From Mycolicibacterium senegalense (GTDB lineage: Bacteria > Actinomycetota > Actinomycetes > Mycobacteriales > Mycobacteriaceae), in the NCBI RefSeq assembly GCF_019645875.1, contig NZ_CP081000.1, positions 3,162,001 through 3,226,000 on the forward strand: DNA of 64,000 bases, written 5' to 3'. Within the stretch, counting starts at the first letter, position 1, and every line of letters starts with the position of its first letter. Positions 1 through 9,158 of this stretch are shown here, in pieces. The position numbers were made by a program, and so were the translations under genes. The notes below the pieces were generated by a model. That model ran no database searches and was not told where the DNA came from. It saw only the letters and a list, made by a program, of their open reading frames with translations.

Positions 1-1224
1 GTCCTGGTTGGGGATCAACCCCAGGCGGATCCAGCCTCCGAAGCCCGCGTCGGCGTCGACGAAGTCGAAATACCAGCTCTCGTTCCACAGCGCCTCATCG
101 GTGGGCGCGTGAGCGAGCTCGTCCTCGGCAGCAGGCACGAGCGGCTCCGGGATCGCCGGCGGCGCAAGGATATCCAGAGCGTGGGTGTCCAGCACATGAC
201 TGCAGTGCCGATCGAGCATCGCCATGAACATCTGGTCGCCGCGTTCGGTACGTTCCACCAGCATCGAGGAGATGATCGCCATCATCACGCCGAAGAAGCT
301 CTGCCGGCGTACGCCCTCGCGCACCTGGCCGAGCGTCAGTGCCGAGTCCGGACCGAGCGCCTGGTGATACGCCGCCAGCAACTCGTCGTAGTGGGCGCGA
401 CGCTGCTCGACGGGCAGAGCGCAGCCGATGAAGTACGCGACGTCGGTGAACGCCGGTCCCCTGGTGACGGTCTGCCAGTCGACCACGGTCAGCGCCCGGT
501 CCGCCCCCTCGGCGCCGAACAACATGTTGTCGAGCCGATAGTCGCCGTGCACCAGACCCATCGGCCGGTGAGATGCGCCCTCGTCGGCCAGGTAGGCGTC
601 GAAACTCTCGACCAGGCGCTCGCAGACTTGGCGTTGTTCCGGCGTGATCAGATCCGCGTAGCGGTCGACGAATGCGGCGTACAAGCCGGTGATGAGAGCC
701 TGATTGACCGGCGCCTCGCGGTTCAGCCATTCGGCCTGATCCAGGGCCTCGGCACCGGCTGTCGATCCGTGGATGCGGCCCAGCTCGGTCAGCGCCACGG
801 CAGCCTGTTCGATTGTGGCACCTCGGATCTCGTCACCCACCACAGCCGGCACCGCATCGCCGAGCAACAGGTCGAAGGCACCGGTCTGGGTATCGATGGC
901 GGCGTGATAACAGGGTGCCACCGGCCCGGACGCCAGGGCAGGCGCGATATCGGTGTAGAACCGCACCTCACGTTCGTAGAGGCCCAGCGCCAGCCCCGTC
1001 TGGCGGCTGTTGGGGTCGGTGGCGGCCACCTTCAGCACCACCGACGCCGGGCCATCCGACTCGCCGGCATACTCCAGCGAGACGCGGTAGCACTCGCTCA
1101 TCTGACCGGTTCCGATTCGCTCGAAACTGAAGCCACTGACGGGGCCGGCGTCCAGCGCGGCGGTCAGCCAGTCGCGGGTCAGGTCTTCGGGGCGTTCGAG
1201 TACGGCGGTTTGAGTCGGTTGCAC
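1..1224 (-). CDS. APH-type phosphotransferase with a second C-terminal domain, cut by the window edge
   Basis: The 3' end lies outside the window; 408 codons are visible without a stop. The GTG start at 1224 gives VQPTQTAVLERPEDLTRDWL, a normal beginning for mycobacterial phosphotransferase-family proteins. Residues 1 to about 350 form an aminoglycoside phosphotransferase/ecdysteroid-kinase-like fold with the catalytic loop LVHGDYRLDNMLF (His-Gly-Asp and Asn) followed by TVVDWQT, the metal-binding Asp. The substrate is unknown; relatives often act on small molecules. From about residue 380 the frame continues through WNESWYFDFVDADAGFGGW, which looks like the start of another conserved domain (DUF7065/7064 type) that is usually a separate polypeptide, so this is probably a fusion. 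It lies 45 bp behind the amine oxidase on the same strand. The phosphotransferase call is firm; the second domain is inference from a short stretch. Confidence 0.82.
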   Translation of the reverse strand, partial: MQPTQTAVLERPEDLTRDWLTAALDAGPVSGFSFERIGTGQMSECYRVSLEYAGESDGPASVVLKVAATDPNSRQTGLALGLYEREVRFYTDIAPALASGPVAPCYHAAIDTQTGAFDLLLGDAVPAVVGDEIRGATIEQAAVALTELGRIHGSTAGAEALDQAEWLNREAPVNQALITGLYAAFVDRYADLITPEQRQVCERLVESFDAYLADEGASHRPMGLVHGDYRLDNMLFGAEGADRALTVVDWQTVTRGPAFTDVAYFIGCALPVEQRRAHYDELLAAYHQALGPDSALTLGQVREGVRRQSFFGVMMAIISSMLVERTERGDQMFMAMLDRHCSHVLDTHALDILAPPAIPEPLVPAAEDELAHAPTDEALWNESWYFDFVDADAGFGGWIRLGLIPNQD

Positions 1225-1269
1225 ACAGGCAACCTAGCAGTGTTCCGCATCACACATGACAGGTGTCAA

Positions 1270-3207
1270 CTAATGGTGTGCCGCCTTGGCATGGCCGTGT
1301 GCGCAGTCCTCCGGCGGCGTGGCAGGCACGTCCAATGCCGGATTGCGGTCGAAGAACCCGAATGGCTTGAGCCAGAAGGACACCACGTCGACCGGCATCA
1401 CGGGCCAGTCCTCGGGACGGGTGATGTGGTGGATACCGAAGACGTACCAGAGCACCACGTCGGTGTTGTCGATCGAGCGGTCGGCCTTGGTCCACTCACC
1501 CAACCCGGTGTCGGTCACCGACTGGTTGACGAACTCCCCCGCCGGCCATCGCTCGTCGGGCTGGTTCGGAGTCACCCACAGGGTGTGCGTGATGACATTG
1601 GCGCGCTGCACCACCGGCGAGGCGGGGTCGAACATCGCCGGGATCGCCCCGGTGGGCACGAGCTTGTAGGACGGGTGCGTGCCCAGCCCGTTGACCACGT
1701 TGGTGTTGACCACCTTCCAGGCCCGCTGGGTGTCGAAGCTGACGTCCTGCTTGCCCTCCTGCTCGGTGCGCAGCGGCTGATTGCGCACCACCAATGACAG
1801 GCCGTAAGGATTGTCGGGCCCCATCGCTTCGGCGTACGACTCGGTCATGTAGACGGTGTTGTCGGTGCCGTCGATGTCGAGGTCCAAGCGGGCGATCAGG
1901 AAGTGCTGATGGAACGGTGCGTACGTGCGCTCGTCGACCAGCGTGCCGTTCTTCGGCGTCGGCCCGGCGGGGAACGGGGTGGTGACCATGATCCCGGTGG
2001 CGCGGACCTCACACTCGATGTTGCCGTCCTGGTACAGCCGCCAATACACCAGGTACTCGTAGTTGGCCACGGTGACGTGGAAGGACAGTGTGAGCCTGCG
2101 CATCCGGCGTACCTCGGCACCCGCGTCGTGGTCGACGTGCTTCCACAGCACCGCGTTGTCTTCCTCGTGGATACAGATCGCGTTGGTGATCGTGTACGGC
2201 TCGCCGGCACTGTCGTGCAGTACCGCATCGAGGTAGCGGATCTCGCCGAGGCAGTCGCAACCGAGTTCCAGTGAGGTGGTCATGAACCCCAGGCCCCACT
2301 CGCCGATGTCGAACGCGGTCCGCCGGTAGTGGTCGACCGAGGAGTCTCGATACGGCACCACCATCTCGGCGAACGACATGCGGTGTGCCACGGACCGGTT
2401 CGTCTCACCGTCGCGGTATCGCACGGTGTGCAGTGTCATCCCCTCGCGGTGGTTGAAGCCGACCCGCAACGACCAGTTCTGCCACTGCAGCAGGTTGCCG
2501 TCCAAGGTGAACGACGGGCCGTCGGGCTGGGTGATCTCCAGCGGCTTGAGCGGCGCCCGGCGTGACGCCGCGCGGATCCGTTCCGGAATGTGGTGCGGCA
2601 CGTATTCGCCCATGACCTCGGGCATTTCGGAACTGCCGTCATCCTCGACGCGCAGCACTTCCATGGTGTTGACGTCGATCACGCAGTGCAGGCCGCTGAC
2701 CTGGTGAGCGTACGGGTTGGCCCCGGCGGCCTGCTTGTACCAGGTGTCCGACCAACCGATGCGGCGGTCGCGGTACTCCGGCGGCGCGACCGCGTCACCG
2801 TAGGTCCAGGTGTCCATGAACACGTTGTCCAGATCGGTGATGCCGCGTTTGGCGAGCGCGGCGATCACATCGGGATGCCGCCGCAACACCTCGTCGCATT
2901 CGGTGAACTCGTCGACGGTGAAGTTGGCCTGGACACCGGGGACGTGGTCGAAGTTTTCGACCCGCTCCTCGGTCAGCGACACCACGCCCTTGTAGGTGGC
3001 GTTCGCCGATCGGTCCAGACAGATGACCGCCGCGCGGCGGTCCGGCCGCGCGCCGCCGCCGTCGAAACCGGCCAGTTCGGCCTTGGACGGCTCGATGAGC
3101 TCCACCGAGGCCACCCGCCAACCCGGCCCTACTCCGTGCTCGCGCCGCAGTATCGCTGCCACCGCTCGAAACTCGTCGGCCGACAGCGGATCCAAGGGGT
3201 AATCCAC
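1270..3207 (-). CDS. tynA: Copper-containing primary-amine oxidase
   Basis: Oxidises primary amines (tyramine or phenylethylamine class) to aldehyde, ammonia and H2O2 using copper and a self-made topaquinone. With the GTG start at 3207 the protein is 645 residues, close to the 638 of Arthrobacter phenylethylamine oxidase, and the key residues fall at nearly the same numbers: catalytic Asp300 (in AFDIGEWG), topaquinone precursor Tyr383 in ANYEY, copper ligands His433 and His435 in FHQHF, and third ligand probably His594 in GIHHITRPEDWP. The open frame extends upstream into the esterase gene, but that part has no family similarity, so I place the start at VDYPLDPLSADEF; a GTG three codons earlier is possible. 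No signal peptide is seen, so it is cytoplasmic. It follows the esterase by 64 bp and is probably co-transcribed. Confidence 0.93.
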   Translation of the reverse strand: MDYPLDPLSADEFRAVAAILRREHGVGPGWRVASVELIEPSKAELAGFDGGGARPDRRAAVICLDRSANATYKGVVSLTEERVENFDHVPGVQANFTVDEFTECDEVLRRHPDVIAALAKRGITDLDNVFMDTWTYGDAVAPPEYRDRRIGWSDTWYKQAAGANPYAHQVSGLHCVIDVNTMEVLRVEDDGSSEMPEVMGEYVPHHIPERIRAASRRAPLKPLEITQPDGPSFTLDGNLLQWQNWSLRVGFNHREGMTLHTVRYRDGETNRSVAHRMSFAEMVVPYRDSSVDHYRRTAFDIGEWGLGFMTTSLELGCDCLGEIRYLDAVLHDSAGEPYTITNAICIHEEDNAVLWKHVDHDAGAEVRRMRRLTLSFHVTVANYEYLVYWRLYQDGNIECEVRATGIMVTTPFPAGPTPKNGTLVDERTYAPFHQHFLIARLDLDIDGTDNTVYMTESYAEAMGPDNPYGLSLVVRNQPLRTEQEGKQDVSFDTQRAWKVVNTNVVNGLGTHPSYKLVPTGAIPAMFDPASPVVQRANVITHTLWVTPNQPDERWPAGEFVNQSVTDTGLGEWTKADRSIDNTDVVLWYVFGIHHITRPEDWPVMPVDVVSFWLKPFGFFDRNPALDVPATPPEDCAHGHAKAAHH

Positions 3208-3271
3208 CCCAAACACGCAACCACACCGGCGGATTCCGTGCAGCGGATCGCTCAGAGTGGAGCAGAGGATC

Positions 3272-4783
3272 TCACCTCTCGGCGAGCGTGAACCCTTCCC
3301 AGGCCTGCCGCCGCTGCGCGTGCGGGTCGTATTCGACGCGGGGCCGGTCGTCGAACACCAAAACCGCCCGCTCATCGGGGTGGTAGACCGGCCAACCGGG
3401 GCCGGGAGTTCCGTTCCGGGTGAACTCACGCCAGCGCCGCTGCACATCACGGCTGACCCGGCGGGCCGACCCGCGGTCGCCCACCGCGGTCAGCAGCGCG
3501 CCGTAAGTCGTGTGGTACGTGTCGAACACCGCCAGCAGCTCCATCGCGTGCGTCGCCCCCAGCCCCGCCCAATGCAGGGTCCGCGGCGAATAGTCATAGC
3601 GGTACACGTAGGTGGGCGCGTGCGCGCTGTGCGCCTCGGAGATCTGCCAGGTGGCCGACGCAAAGGCGAAATCTCCGCCGAGCCGCACGCAGGCCGCGCT
3701 GCTCGGATAGTCCGGGTAGGCCGCCACGATCCGCCGCCTGTGGTCGGGATGGATACGGGCGAAAAGTTTCTCGATCATCGGTTCGTTGGTCGGCAGCAAT
3801 GGTAGGAACCGGGTGAACAGCCGCCCCTCGTCGGCATTGTTGCCGACGATCAACGGAACCCGGTGAGCCAGACCTTCGGCCATCGCCGTGACCGGATCGA
3901 CCGGCAGGTAGTCGGTACCGAACGTCGGGCCGACCGGAAACGCGCCCGGCATCTCCGTCTGACCCCGCATGACCTGCGCTTCGAGAGCTCGGCCCAACTC
4001 GGCCGGGCGTGCGGACATCAATGCCGCGGCCGCCGATCCTGCACCGGGACTGAGCAATTCGGCGAGCTGATCGGCGATCGCGGCGGCGGCCTCGGCCGAG
4101 CTGACCATCCCGCTGGCCGGGCTCTGTGAGATCACCCGGGCGAACAGTCCCTCGGCGTCGGGCACGGCGAGCAGGGTCGCTACGGCATGCGCACCCGCAC
4201 TCTCGCCGAAGATCGTCACGTTGTCAGGGTCGCCGCCGAACACCGCGATGTTGTCGCGTACCCAGCGCAGCGCCAACACCAGATCGCGCAGGAACAGGTT
4301 GTCGTCGATCGGATGCTCCGGTGTCGACAACGACGACAGCTCGACGGCCCCGAGCATGCCGAGGCGATAGTTGACCGAGACGAACACACACCCGCGACGG
4401 GCCAACGCGGCACCGTCGTAGATGGGGGTGGCCGAACTGCCCATGATGTATCCGCCGCCGTGCACGAAGAACATCACCGGCAGTGGCTCATCCGAATTGG
4501 GTTTCTCCGGTGCCACCACGTTGAGCGTCAGACAGTCCTCGCTCATCGGCTGATGCTTGCCCAGGCCGACCAGTGTGTAGCGACGTTGCTGGGGCGCGCA
4601 GTAACCGAACCCGTGGCAGTAGCGGACACCGGGCCATGGCTCGGCCGGCTCGGGTGCACGCAGGCGCAGCGGGCCGACCGGCGGCTTGGCGTAAGGGATG
4701 GAACGCCAACGGTGTACGCCGTCGCGGGTGAAGCCTTCGACGATGCCCGTGTTGATCTTTGCCCGGACGGTCCGCTCGTGCAT
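3272..4783 (-). CDS. Type B carboxylesterase (para-nitrobenzyl esterase family)
   Basis: A 503-residue alpha/beta hydrolase of the carboxylesterase type B family. Visible motifs are the oxyanion loop HGGGY near residues 108-112, the nucleophile elbow GESAGAHA with Ser195, and GATHAMEL near residue 405 carrying the likely catalytic His. It should hydrolyse carboxylic esters; the natural substrate cannot be read from sequence. The ATG at 4783 (MHERTVRAKINTGIVEGF) matches the usual family start; the longer upstream frame is unrelated shadow. No secretion signal is evident. It is the first gene of a minus-strand block with the amine oxidase and the phosphotransferase, and diverges from the lipoprotein gene at 4860. 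Confidence 0.88.
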   Translation of the reverse strand: MHERTVRAKINTGIVEGFTRDGVHRWRSIPYAKPPVGPLRLRAPEPAEPWPGVRYCHGFGYCAPQQRRYTLVGLGKHQPMSEDCLTLNVVAPEKPNSDEPLPVMFFVHGGGYIMGSSATPIYDGAALARRGCVFVSVNYRLGMLGAVELSSLSTPEHPIDDNLFLRDLVLALRWVRDNIAVFGGDPDNVTIFGESAGAHAVATLLAVPDAEGLFARVISQSPASGMVSSAEAAAAIADQLAELLSPGAGSAAAALMSARPAELGRALEAQVMRGQTEMPGAFPVGPTFGTDYLPVDPVTAMAEGLAHRVPLIVGNNADEGRLFTRFLPLLPTNEPMIEKLFARIHPDHRRRIVAAYPDYPSSAACVRLGGDFAFASATWQISEAHSAHAPTYVYRYDYSPRTLHWAGLGATHAMELLAVFDTYHTTYGALLTAVGDRGSARRVSRDVQRRWREFTRNGTPGPGWPVYHPDERAVLVFDDRPRVEYDPHAQRRQAWEGFTLAER

Positions 4784-4859
4784 GCACCGACCGTATCGAA
4801 CTCGACGGGTGTCGACGGACATGCGGTGGGCGTGACACGCGCCCGCTAGCCTTGCGGGT

Positions 4860-5576
4860 ATGCGCACCGTTGTGACTGTTGGGGCTGCTGTGCTTTCGGT
4901 GGCTCTGGTGGCGGCCTGCTCGTCGGGAGGGGGGCACGAGTCGCAACCGAGCTCGCAGCCCCGGATGTCGATGCCGGCCGGCGCCCCACATATCAAGACC
5001 ACCACGCCCACCACTACGACAACCTCGCCCATGCCCACCACGGCGCCGGCCGCCGGGACACCGATGAGCCGGGTGATCAAGTGGGTCGAGGCAGGCACCC
5101 CGGCCGAGCCGTCCGGCTTCCACACCGCGACCCGTGACGGCCAACCCACCAACCTCGGCGAGGACATCGCGTTCGTCGCACCCTCGGGCTCCGCTCGCTG
5201 CGCCACCGACAAGAACCTCGGCGGCCAACTGGCATGTCTCATCAAGGCCGACGACCTGCCGTCGAAACCGGCTGACGTCGAGGGTCAGTGGATCCCCGGC
5301 TGGGTGGATTTCGCCGGGGAGACCGTGGATGTGGGCTCGCTGCACGGAGATCCGGGGCGATTCGGCTACGGCGACGGCGCCCAACTGGCCGAGGGCAAGT
5401 CGCTGGCGTTCGGCGACTACCGGTGCCGGGCTGATGCCACCACTCTGGTGTGCGTCAACTACGCGCACCAGTCCGGGGTGCTGCTGAACTCCTCAGGCGT
5501 CGAACCGCTGGGTTGCCTCAAGCCGGTTCCGCCGCCGGTCGGCGTGGGCCGGCAGCTGCGCTGCCCGCCCGACTAG
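4860..5576 (+). CDS. Probable lipoprotein of unknown function
   Basis: 238 residues. The N-terminus is a lipoprotein signal: short charged start, hydrophobic core and a lipobox ending LVAAC with the acylated Cys near residue 20, followed by SSGGG. Residues about 45-65 are a Thr/Pro-rich linker typical of mycobacterial cell-envelope lipoproteins. The mature domain carries four or more Cys (ARCATDK, QLACLIK, DYRCRAD, LVCVNY, PLGCLK), suggesting disulfides outside the membrane. I do not recognise the family beyond conserved actinobacterial lipoproteins. Its TAG stop and the TAG stop of the opposing gene share one CTAG, so the two genes converge with a 4-bp overlap. Confidence 0.8.
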   Translation: MRTVVTVGAAVLSVALVAACSSGGGHESQPSSQPRMSMPAGAPHIKTTTPTTTTTSPMPTTAPAAGTPMSRVIKWVEAGTPAEPSGFHTATRDGQPTNLGEDIAFVAPSGSARCATDKNLGGQLACLIKADDLPSKPADVEGQWIPGWVDFAGETVDVGSLHGDPGRFGYGDGAQLAEGKSLAFGDYRCRADATTLVCVNYAHQSGVLLNSSGVEPLGCLKPVPPPVGVGRQLRCPPD

Positions 5577-5914
5577 CGCCAGCCGTCGGCGGCCTTCGCG
5601 GCCTGGAGCAACGCGTCGCACAACTGCCGAAGTTCGTCCGCGCCGGCGCCCTCGTCGACCGCTATGGCCACGTCCTCGGCGGCACACCGGACCTGGTACA
5701 CCCGGTCGGACAGCTGAGCGGCCTCATCCGCGGAGAGCACCACCGAATCCGGAGCCAGCGAGGTGCCCTTGACCATGGCCCGCTGTTCGTAGGCCCGCTG
5801 CCGGCAGGATTGCCGGCAGTACTGACGGCGGCGACCCATCTGCGCATCCGCGACCTCACGCCCGCACCACCGGCACGGCTGCGGACGGTCACGTCTGCGG
5901 TTCCCGGTCGCCAT
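5573..5914 (-). CDS. Small zinc-finger-like protein (Rv2049c position)
   Basis: 113 residues. Residues 14-36 hold PCRWCGREV followed by RRQYCRQSCRQ, two Cys pairs (CxxC and CxxxC) that look like a treble-clef or zinc-ribbon metal site in an Arg-rich N-terminus. The rest is acidic and probably helical (SADEAAQLSDRVYQVRCAAEDVAIAVDEG). Gene order with rbpA next door matches Rv2049c of M. tuberculosis. The function is unknown; a nucleic-acid or regulatory role is only inference. It diverges from rbpA, leaving about 120 bp for two promoters. Confidence 0.75.
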   Translation of the reverse strand: MATGNRRRDRPQPCRWCGREVADAQMGRRRQYCRQSCRQRAYEQRAMVKGTSLAPDSVVLSADEAAQLSDRVYQVRCAAEDVAIAVDEGAGADELRQLCDALLQAAKAADGWR

Positions 5915-5971
5915 GGCTCACGACTGTAGACTGCCCGGGGCCTCGACCCGCGTATCATCGATGGTCGAGTC

Positions 5972-6000
5972 GGGAACTTGGCAACGCCGCGCAGCGTTGA
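5972..6000 (+). promoter_or_regulatory. ECF-sigma-like promoter of rbpA
   Basis: GGGAAC at 5972-5977 and CGTTGA at 5995-6000 are separated by 17 bp, the arrangement recognised by SigE/SigH/SigR-type sigma factors (GGAAC-n-GTT). The predicted start site near 6007 leaves a leader of about 30 nt before the ATG at 6039. Streptomyces rbpA is known to be under SigR, which supports the assignment; use here is inference. Confidence 0.6.
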
Positions 6001-6038
6001 TACATCCGGACAAAAACGCCAAATAAGGAGTGTTGACG

Positions 6039-6377
6039 ATGGCTGATCGCGTCCTGAGAGGCAGTCGCCTCGGAGCCGTGAGCTACGAGACCGACCGCAA
6101 CCATGACCTCGCGCCACGTCAGGTGGCCCGCTACCGCACCGAAAACGGTGAAGAGTTCGACGTCCCGTTCGCCGACGACGCCGAGATCCCCGGCACCTGG
6201 CTGTGCCGCAACGGGCTCGAGGGCACCCTGATCGAGGGTGATGTACCCGAGCCCAAGAAGGTCAAGCCGCCGCGTACCCACTGGGACATGCTGTTGGAGC
6301 GTCGCTCCGTCGAAGAGCTCGAAGAACTGCTCAAGGAGCGGCTCGACCTCATCAAGTCCAAGCGCCGCGGCAGCTGA
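6039..6377 (+). CDS. rbpA: RNA polymerase-binding protein RbpA
   Basis: 112 residues, nearly identical in layout to the 111-residue M. tuberculosis protein. RbpA binds the RNA polymerase beta' subunit and group I/II sigma factors and stabilises the open promoter complex. Visible parts are the flexible N-terminal tail MADRVLRGSRLGAVSYETDR, a central beta-barrel domain around TWLCRNGLEGTLIEG, the basic linker PKKVKPPRTHWDM that touches promoter DNA, and the C-terminal sigma-interaction helices ERRSVEELEELLKERLDLI. AAGGAG at 6025-6030, 8 nt before the ATG at 6039, fixes that start over an in-frame GTG at 6030. It is monocistronic, with an ECF-type promoter upstream and a strong terminator downstream. 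Confidence 0.97.
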   Translation: MADRVLRGSRLGAVSYETDRNHDLAPRQVARYRTENGEEFDVPFADDAEIPGTWLCRNGLEGTLIEGDVPEPKKVKPPRTHWDMLLERRSVEELEELLKERLDLIKSKRRGS

Positions 6378-6385
6378 CCGCGCAT

Positions 6386-6423
6386 AAAAACCGCGATATG
6401 CCGTCGGCATATCGCGGTTTTTT
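6386..6423. terminator. Bidirectional intrinsic terminator between rbpA and ppm1
   Basis: A 17-bp perfect stem (AAAAACCGCGATATGCC at 6386-6402 against its complement at 6406-6422) with a 3-nt loop GTC. The A-run on the left and T-run on the right give a U-tract on either transcript, so it can end both rbpA (+) and ppm1 (-). Such a canonical terminator is uncommon in mycobacteria. Confidence 0.9.
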
Positions 6424-6431
6424 GTGTGCCG

Positions 6432-7238
6432 TCAGCGCACCACGCCCCGGGCACGGTCCAGGCGCCCGCGGATGCCCCACTCCGCGACCTTGAACATGGC
6501 CTCACGGATGTTGGAACCGCTCATCTTGGAGACGCCGAGCTCGCGTTCGGTGAACGTGATGGGCACCTCGACGACCTTGAAGCCATTGTTGATCGCCCGC
6601 CACGTCAGGTCGATCTGGAAGCAGTAGCCCTTCGAATCGACCGCCGACAGGTCGATCTTCTCGAGCACCTCGCGCCGGTACGCGCGGTACCCGGCGGTGA
6701 TGTCGTGGATGCCGACACCGAGCAGCAGCCGCGAGTAGGTGTTGGCGGTCTTCGACAGCACCAGGCGGCGGACCGGCCAGTTACGCACCGTGCCACCGGA
6801 GACATAGCGCGAGCCGATGGCCAGATCGGCCCCGGCGTCGACCGCGTCGAGCAGCCGGTTCAGTTCTTCGGGTGCGTGACTGCCGTCGGCGTCCATCTCG
6901 ACCAGCACCGAGTATCCGCGGCCCAGCCCCCAAGCGAATCCGGCGAGATACGCCGCACCGAGACCCGCCTTGCTGGTGCGGTGCATCACGTGCACCCGAT
7001 CCGGATCGGCCAGGGCCAGCTCATCGGCCAACTTGCCGGTGCCGTCGGGGCTGCCGTCGTCGACCACCAAGATGTGCACCTCGGGGCTGGCGTGATGCAC
7101 GCGCCCGACGATCAACGGCAGGTTCTCCCGCTCGTTGTAGGTGGGAATGATCACCAGCGTGCGCTGACTCGGGCGTTCGCCGTCCTGGCGAGGGCTGGAT
7201 TCCCCCGGCCGCTGCGCTCCATCACCAGGGACTGTCAT
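6432..7238 (-). CDS. ppm1: Polyprenol monophosphomannose synthase
   Basis: 268 residues, a GT2 glycosyltransferase that moves mannose from GDP-mannose to polyprenyl phosphate, making the donor for lipoarabinomannan/lipomannan elongation and protein mannosylation. Motifs include [17 protein letters not shown], the nucleotide-binding [10 protein letters not shown], the [11 protein letters not shown] metal motif and GSRYVSGG. There are no membrane helices; in fast-growers it is held at the membrane through Lnt. The first 25 residues are a disordered extension. It lies 9 bp behind lnt on the same strand. In M. tuberculosis the two are one fused protein (Rv2051c). Confidence 0.96.
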   Translation of the reverse strand: MTVPGDGAQRPGESSPRQDGERPSQRTLVIIPTYNERENLPLIVGRVHHASPEVHILVVDDGSPDGTGKLADELALADPDRVHVMHRTSKAGLGAAYLAGFAWGLGRGYSVLVEMDADGSHAPEELNRLLDAVDAGADLAIGSRYVSGGTVRNWPVRRLVLSKTANTYSRLLLGVGIHDITAGYRAYRREVLEKIDLSAVDSKGYCFQIDLTWRAINNGFKVVEVPITFTERELGVSKMSGSNIREAMFKVAEWGIRGRLDRARGVVR

Positions 7239-7247
7239 GTGGCTCCT

Positions 7248-9158
7248 TCATCGTCGCGGGCCTTCGCCGGTGCGACGCCTCAACATTTTTTGCACGAACC
7301 CTCCATTGTGCAGTATTGCGGCCAGCAACGCCCCAAATCCAATCGTGACCAGCACCACCTGCAGGGTCGGCCCCCACTCGGTGGCCGGCGTCACATCCGA
7401 CTTCAACCGCACCTGACTGTCCAGATAAGCCGGCTGGAAGAACTCGGTGCGGGCCAGCTCGCGCCCGTCGGGGGCGATCACCGCGCTGATACCCGTGGTG
7501 CCGGCGACCACGAGGTACCGATCGTGTTCGACCGCCCGCAGTTTGCCGAACGCCAGCTGCTGCGCGCTCATGCTCGCATCGAACGTGGCGTTGTTGGTCG
7601 GCACGGTCAACACCTGGGCACCGTTGAGCACCGACTCCCGTGCCGCCCGGTCGAAGATCACCTCCCAGCAGGTGGTCACCCCGATCGGCACGCCGGCAGC
7701 GTGTACGACGCCGTTGCCCTCGCCCGGCACGAAGTAGCCGGCCCGGTCCGCATATGACGACAGATGTTTGAAGAAGCTGCGCCACGGCAGGTACTCGCCG
7801 AACGGCTGCACGATCTTCTTGTCATGGCGCTCACCCGGCCCGTGCTCGGGATCCCACACGATCACGGTGTTGGTGGCCACGGGGTTGTCGGCGGTGTAAC
7901 CGTCGGCCTTGGTGACGGTCCCGACGAGGATCGGCGCGCCGATCGCGTCGGCCGCTGCGGTGATCTGTGCGGCGGCGTCGGCGTTTGCCAGCGGATCGAT
8001 GTCGGAGGCGTTCTCCGGCCAGACCACGAACATGGGTTGCGGGGCGCGGCCCGCACGGACGTCGTCGGCCAGCTGCTGCGTCTGTTTCACATGGTTGTCG
8101 AGGACGGCGCGGCGCTGAGCGTTGAACTCCAGGCCGAGCCGGGGCACGTTGCCCTGTACGGCGGCCACGGTGACGGTCTGTTCGTCGCCGGCACCGGTTC
8201 CGGAGTGACGGACCTGAGGCCACATCAACGCGGTGCCCAGCAGTACCACGGTGATGCTCAGGCCGGGCAGCATGACCGCGGGCGCCGGGAAACCCGGCTT
8301 GTGGCCGTGATGCCACCACTGCACGATCTCCAGCGCCAGCAGTGTCACGCTGAAGCCGACGAGCGCCACCGCGAACGACACCAGGGGCGCACCGCCCCAG
8401 CGTGCGATGGCCAGCAGTGGTCCGTTGGTCTGGCCGAATCCGAGGACGCCCCAAGGGAACCCACCGAACGGCACGGTCGATTTGAGCCACTCCTGGGTGA
8501 CCCACAGCGCGGCGAACCACAACGGCCACCCGGGTAGTCGCCCGACGACCACTGCCGAGAGACCGAACAGCCCGCAGAACAGCGCCTCCATGGCGGCCAG
8601 GGCCAGCCACGGCATCGCACCGACCAGGCCGCTGATCCATGGCAGCAGCGGTACGTAGAACGCAAGGCCGAACAAGAATCCGTAGCCGAAGCCTCCCGCG
8701 CGGGTGGTGGAGCGCAGCGTCAGCACCCACCCGATCAGCGCCAGTCCGACGAAGGCCGCCCACCACCAACCGGTCGGCGGGTAGCTCAGGCACAACGCGA
8801 GGCCGCCACCGACCGCGGCGCTCAACTGTGCCCAGCGCGCGGCCGCCGCCCGGCCCAAGCGTGACGCCCGCACGGTCAGCACGGACCACCGGTCGGGCGT
8901 GCCCGCCGCGGTCAAGCGGTATTCGCGCTCCTCGGGCTCATCGTCGGGATCGATGTCGGCCACCGGATCGCCGGTGGCGTGCTCGTCGAGCTCGTCGAAG
9001 GATTCGTCGTCGAGTTCGTCGAGCTCGGCGAGTTCGTCCTCCTCGATCGCCGGGATCACCTCGGTGGTCTCGTTGGGGCCCGGCCGCCGGAGACCGAAAC
9101 GGTCTGCGCGTCCCAGTTGCGGACGGGCCGATTTGTCTCGGGGACGGTCACTGCCCAT
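7248..9158 (-). CDS. lnt: Apolipoprotein N-acyltransferase
   Basis: 636 residues from the ATG at 9158. It adds the third acyl chain to the N-terminal Cys of lipoproteins. After an unusually acidic N-terminal tail of about 80 residues ([16 protein letters not shown]) come several hydrophobic helices ([20 protein letters not shown] onward), then a periplasmic nitrilase domain with the triad Glu in VVWPENASD, Lys in [13 protein letters not shown] and Cys in [11 protein letters not shown], and a final helix near [15 protein letters not shown]. It overlaps the upstream amidohydrolase gene by 11 bp and is followed by ppm1, which it recruits in M. smegmatis-type species. The acidic tail is poorly conserved, so a slightly later start cannot be excluded. 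Confidence 0.94.
   Translation of the reverse strand: MGSDRPRDKSARPQLGRADRFGLRRPGPNETTEVIPAIEEDELAELDELDDESFDELDEHATGDPVADIDPDDEPEEREYRLTAAGTPDRWSVLTVRASRLGRAAAARWAQLSAAVGGGLALCLSYPPTGWWWAAFVGLALIGWVLTLRSTTRAGGFGYGFLFGLAFYVPLLPWISGLVGAMPWLALAAMEALFCGLFGLSAVVVGRLPGWPLWFAALWVTQEWLKSTVPFGGFPWGVLGFGQTNGPLLAIARWGGAPLVSFAVALVGFSVTLLALEIVQWWHHGHKPGFPAPAVMLPGLSITVVLLGTALMWPQVRHSGTGAGDEQTVTVAAVQGNVPRLGLEFNAQRRAVLDNHVKQTQQLADDVRAGRAPQPMFVVWPENASDIDPLANADAAAQITAAADAIGAPILVGTVTKADGYTADNPVATNTVIVWDPEHGPGERHDKKIVQPFGEYLPWRSFFKHLSSYADRAGYFVPGEGNGVVHAAGVPIGVTTCWEVIFDRAARESVLNGAQVLTVPTNNATFDASMSAQQLAFGKLRAVEHDRYLVVAGTTGISAVIAPDGRELARTEFFQPAYLDSQVRLKSDVTPATEWGPTLQVVLVTIGFGALLAAILHNGGFVQKMLRRRTGEGPRR

Noticed and set aside
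109..1797. Long open frame on the plus strand opposite the phosphotransferase and amine oxidase.
   Set aside because: It is the GC-rich antisense of two well-supported genes and has no family-like sequence; the same holds for the long plus-strand frames at 13315-15657, 36326-37822, 31302-33089, 51473-53302 and 54515-56002.
6030..6038. GTG at 6030 as the rbpA start.
   Set aside because: The AAGGAG site ends at that codon and the family start is the ATG three codons later.
7239..7247. Frameshift or sequencing error splitting an lnt-ppm1 fusion.
   Set aside because: There is a proper stop, a 9-bp gap and an ATG with a normal extension; separate genes are usual in fast-growing mycobacteria.
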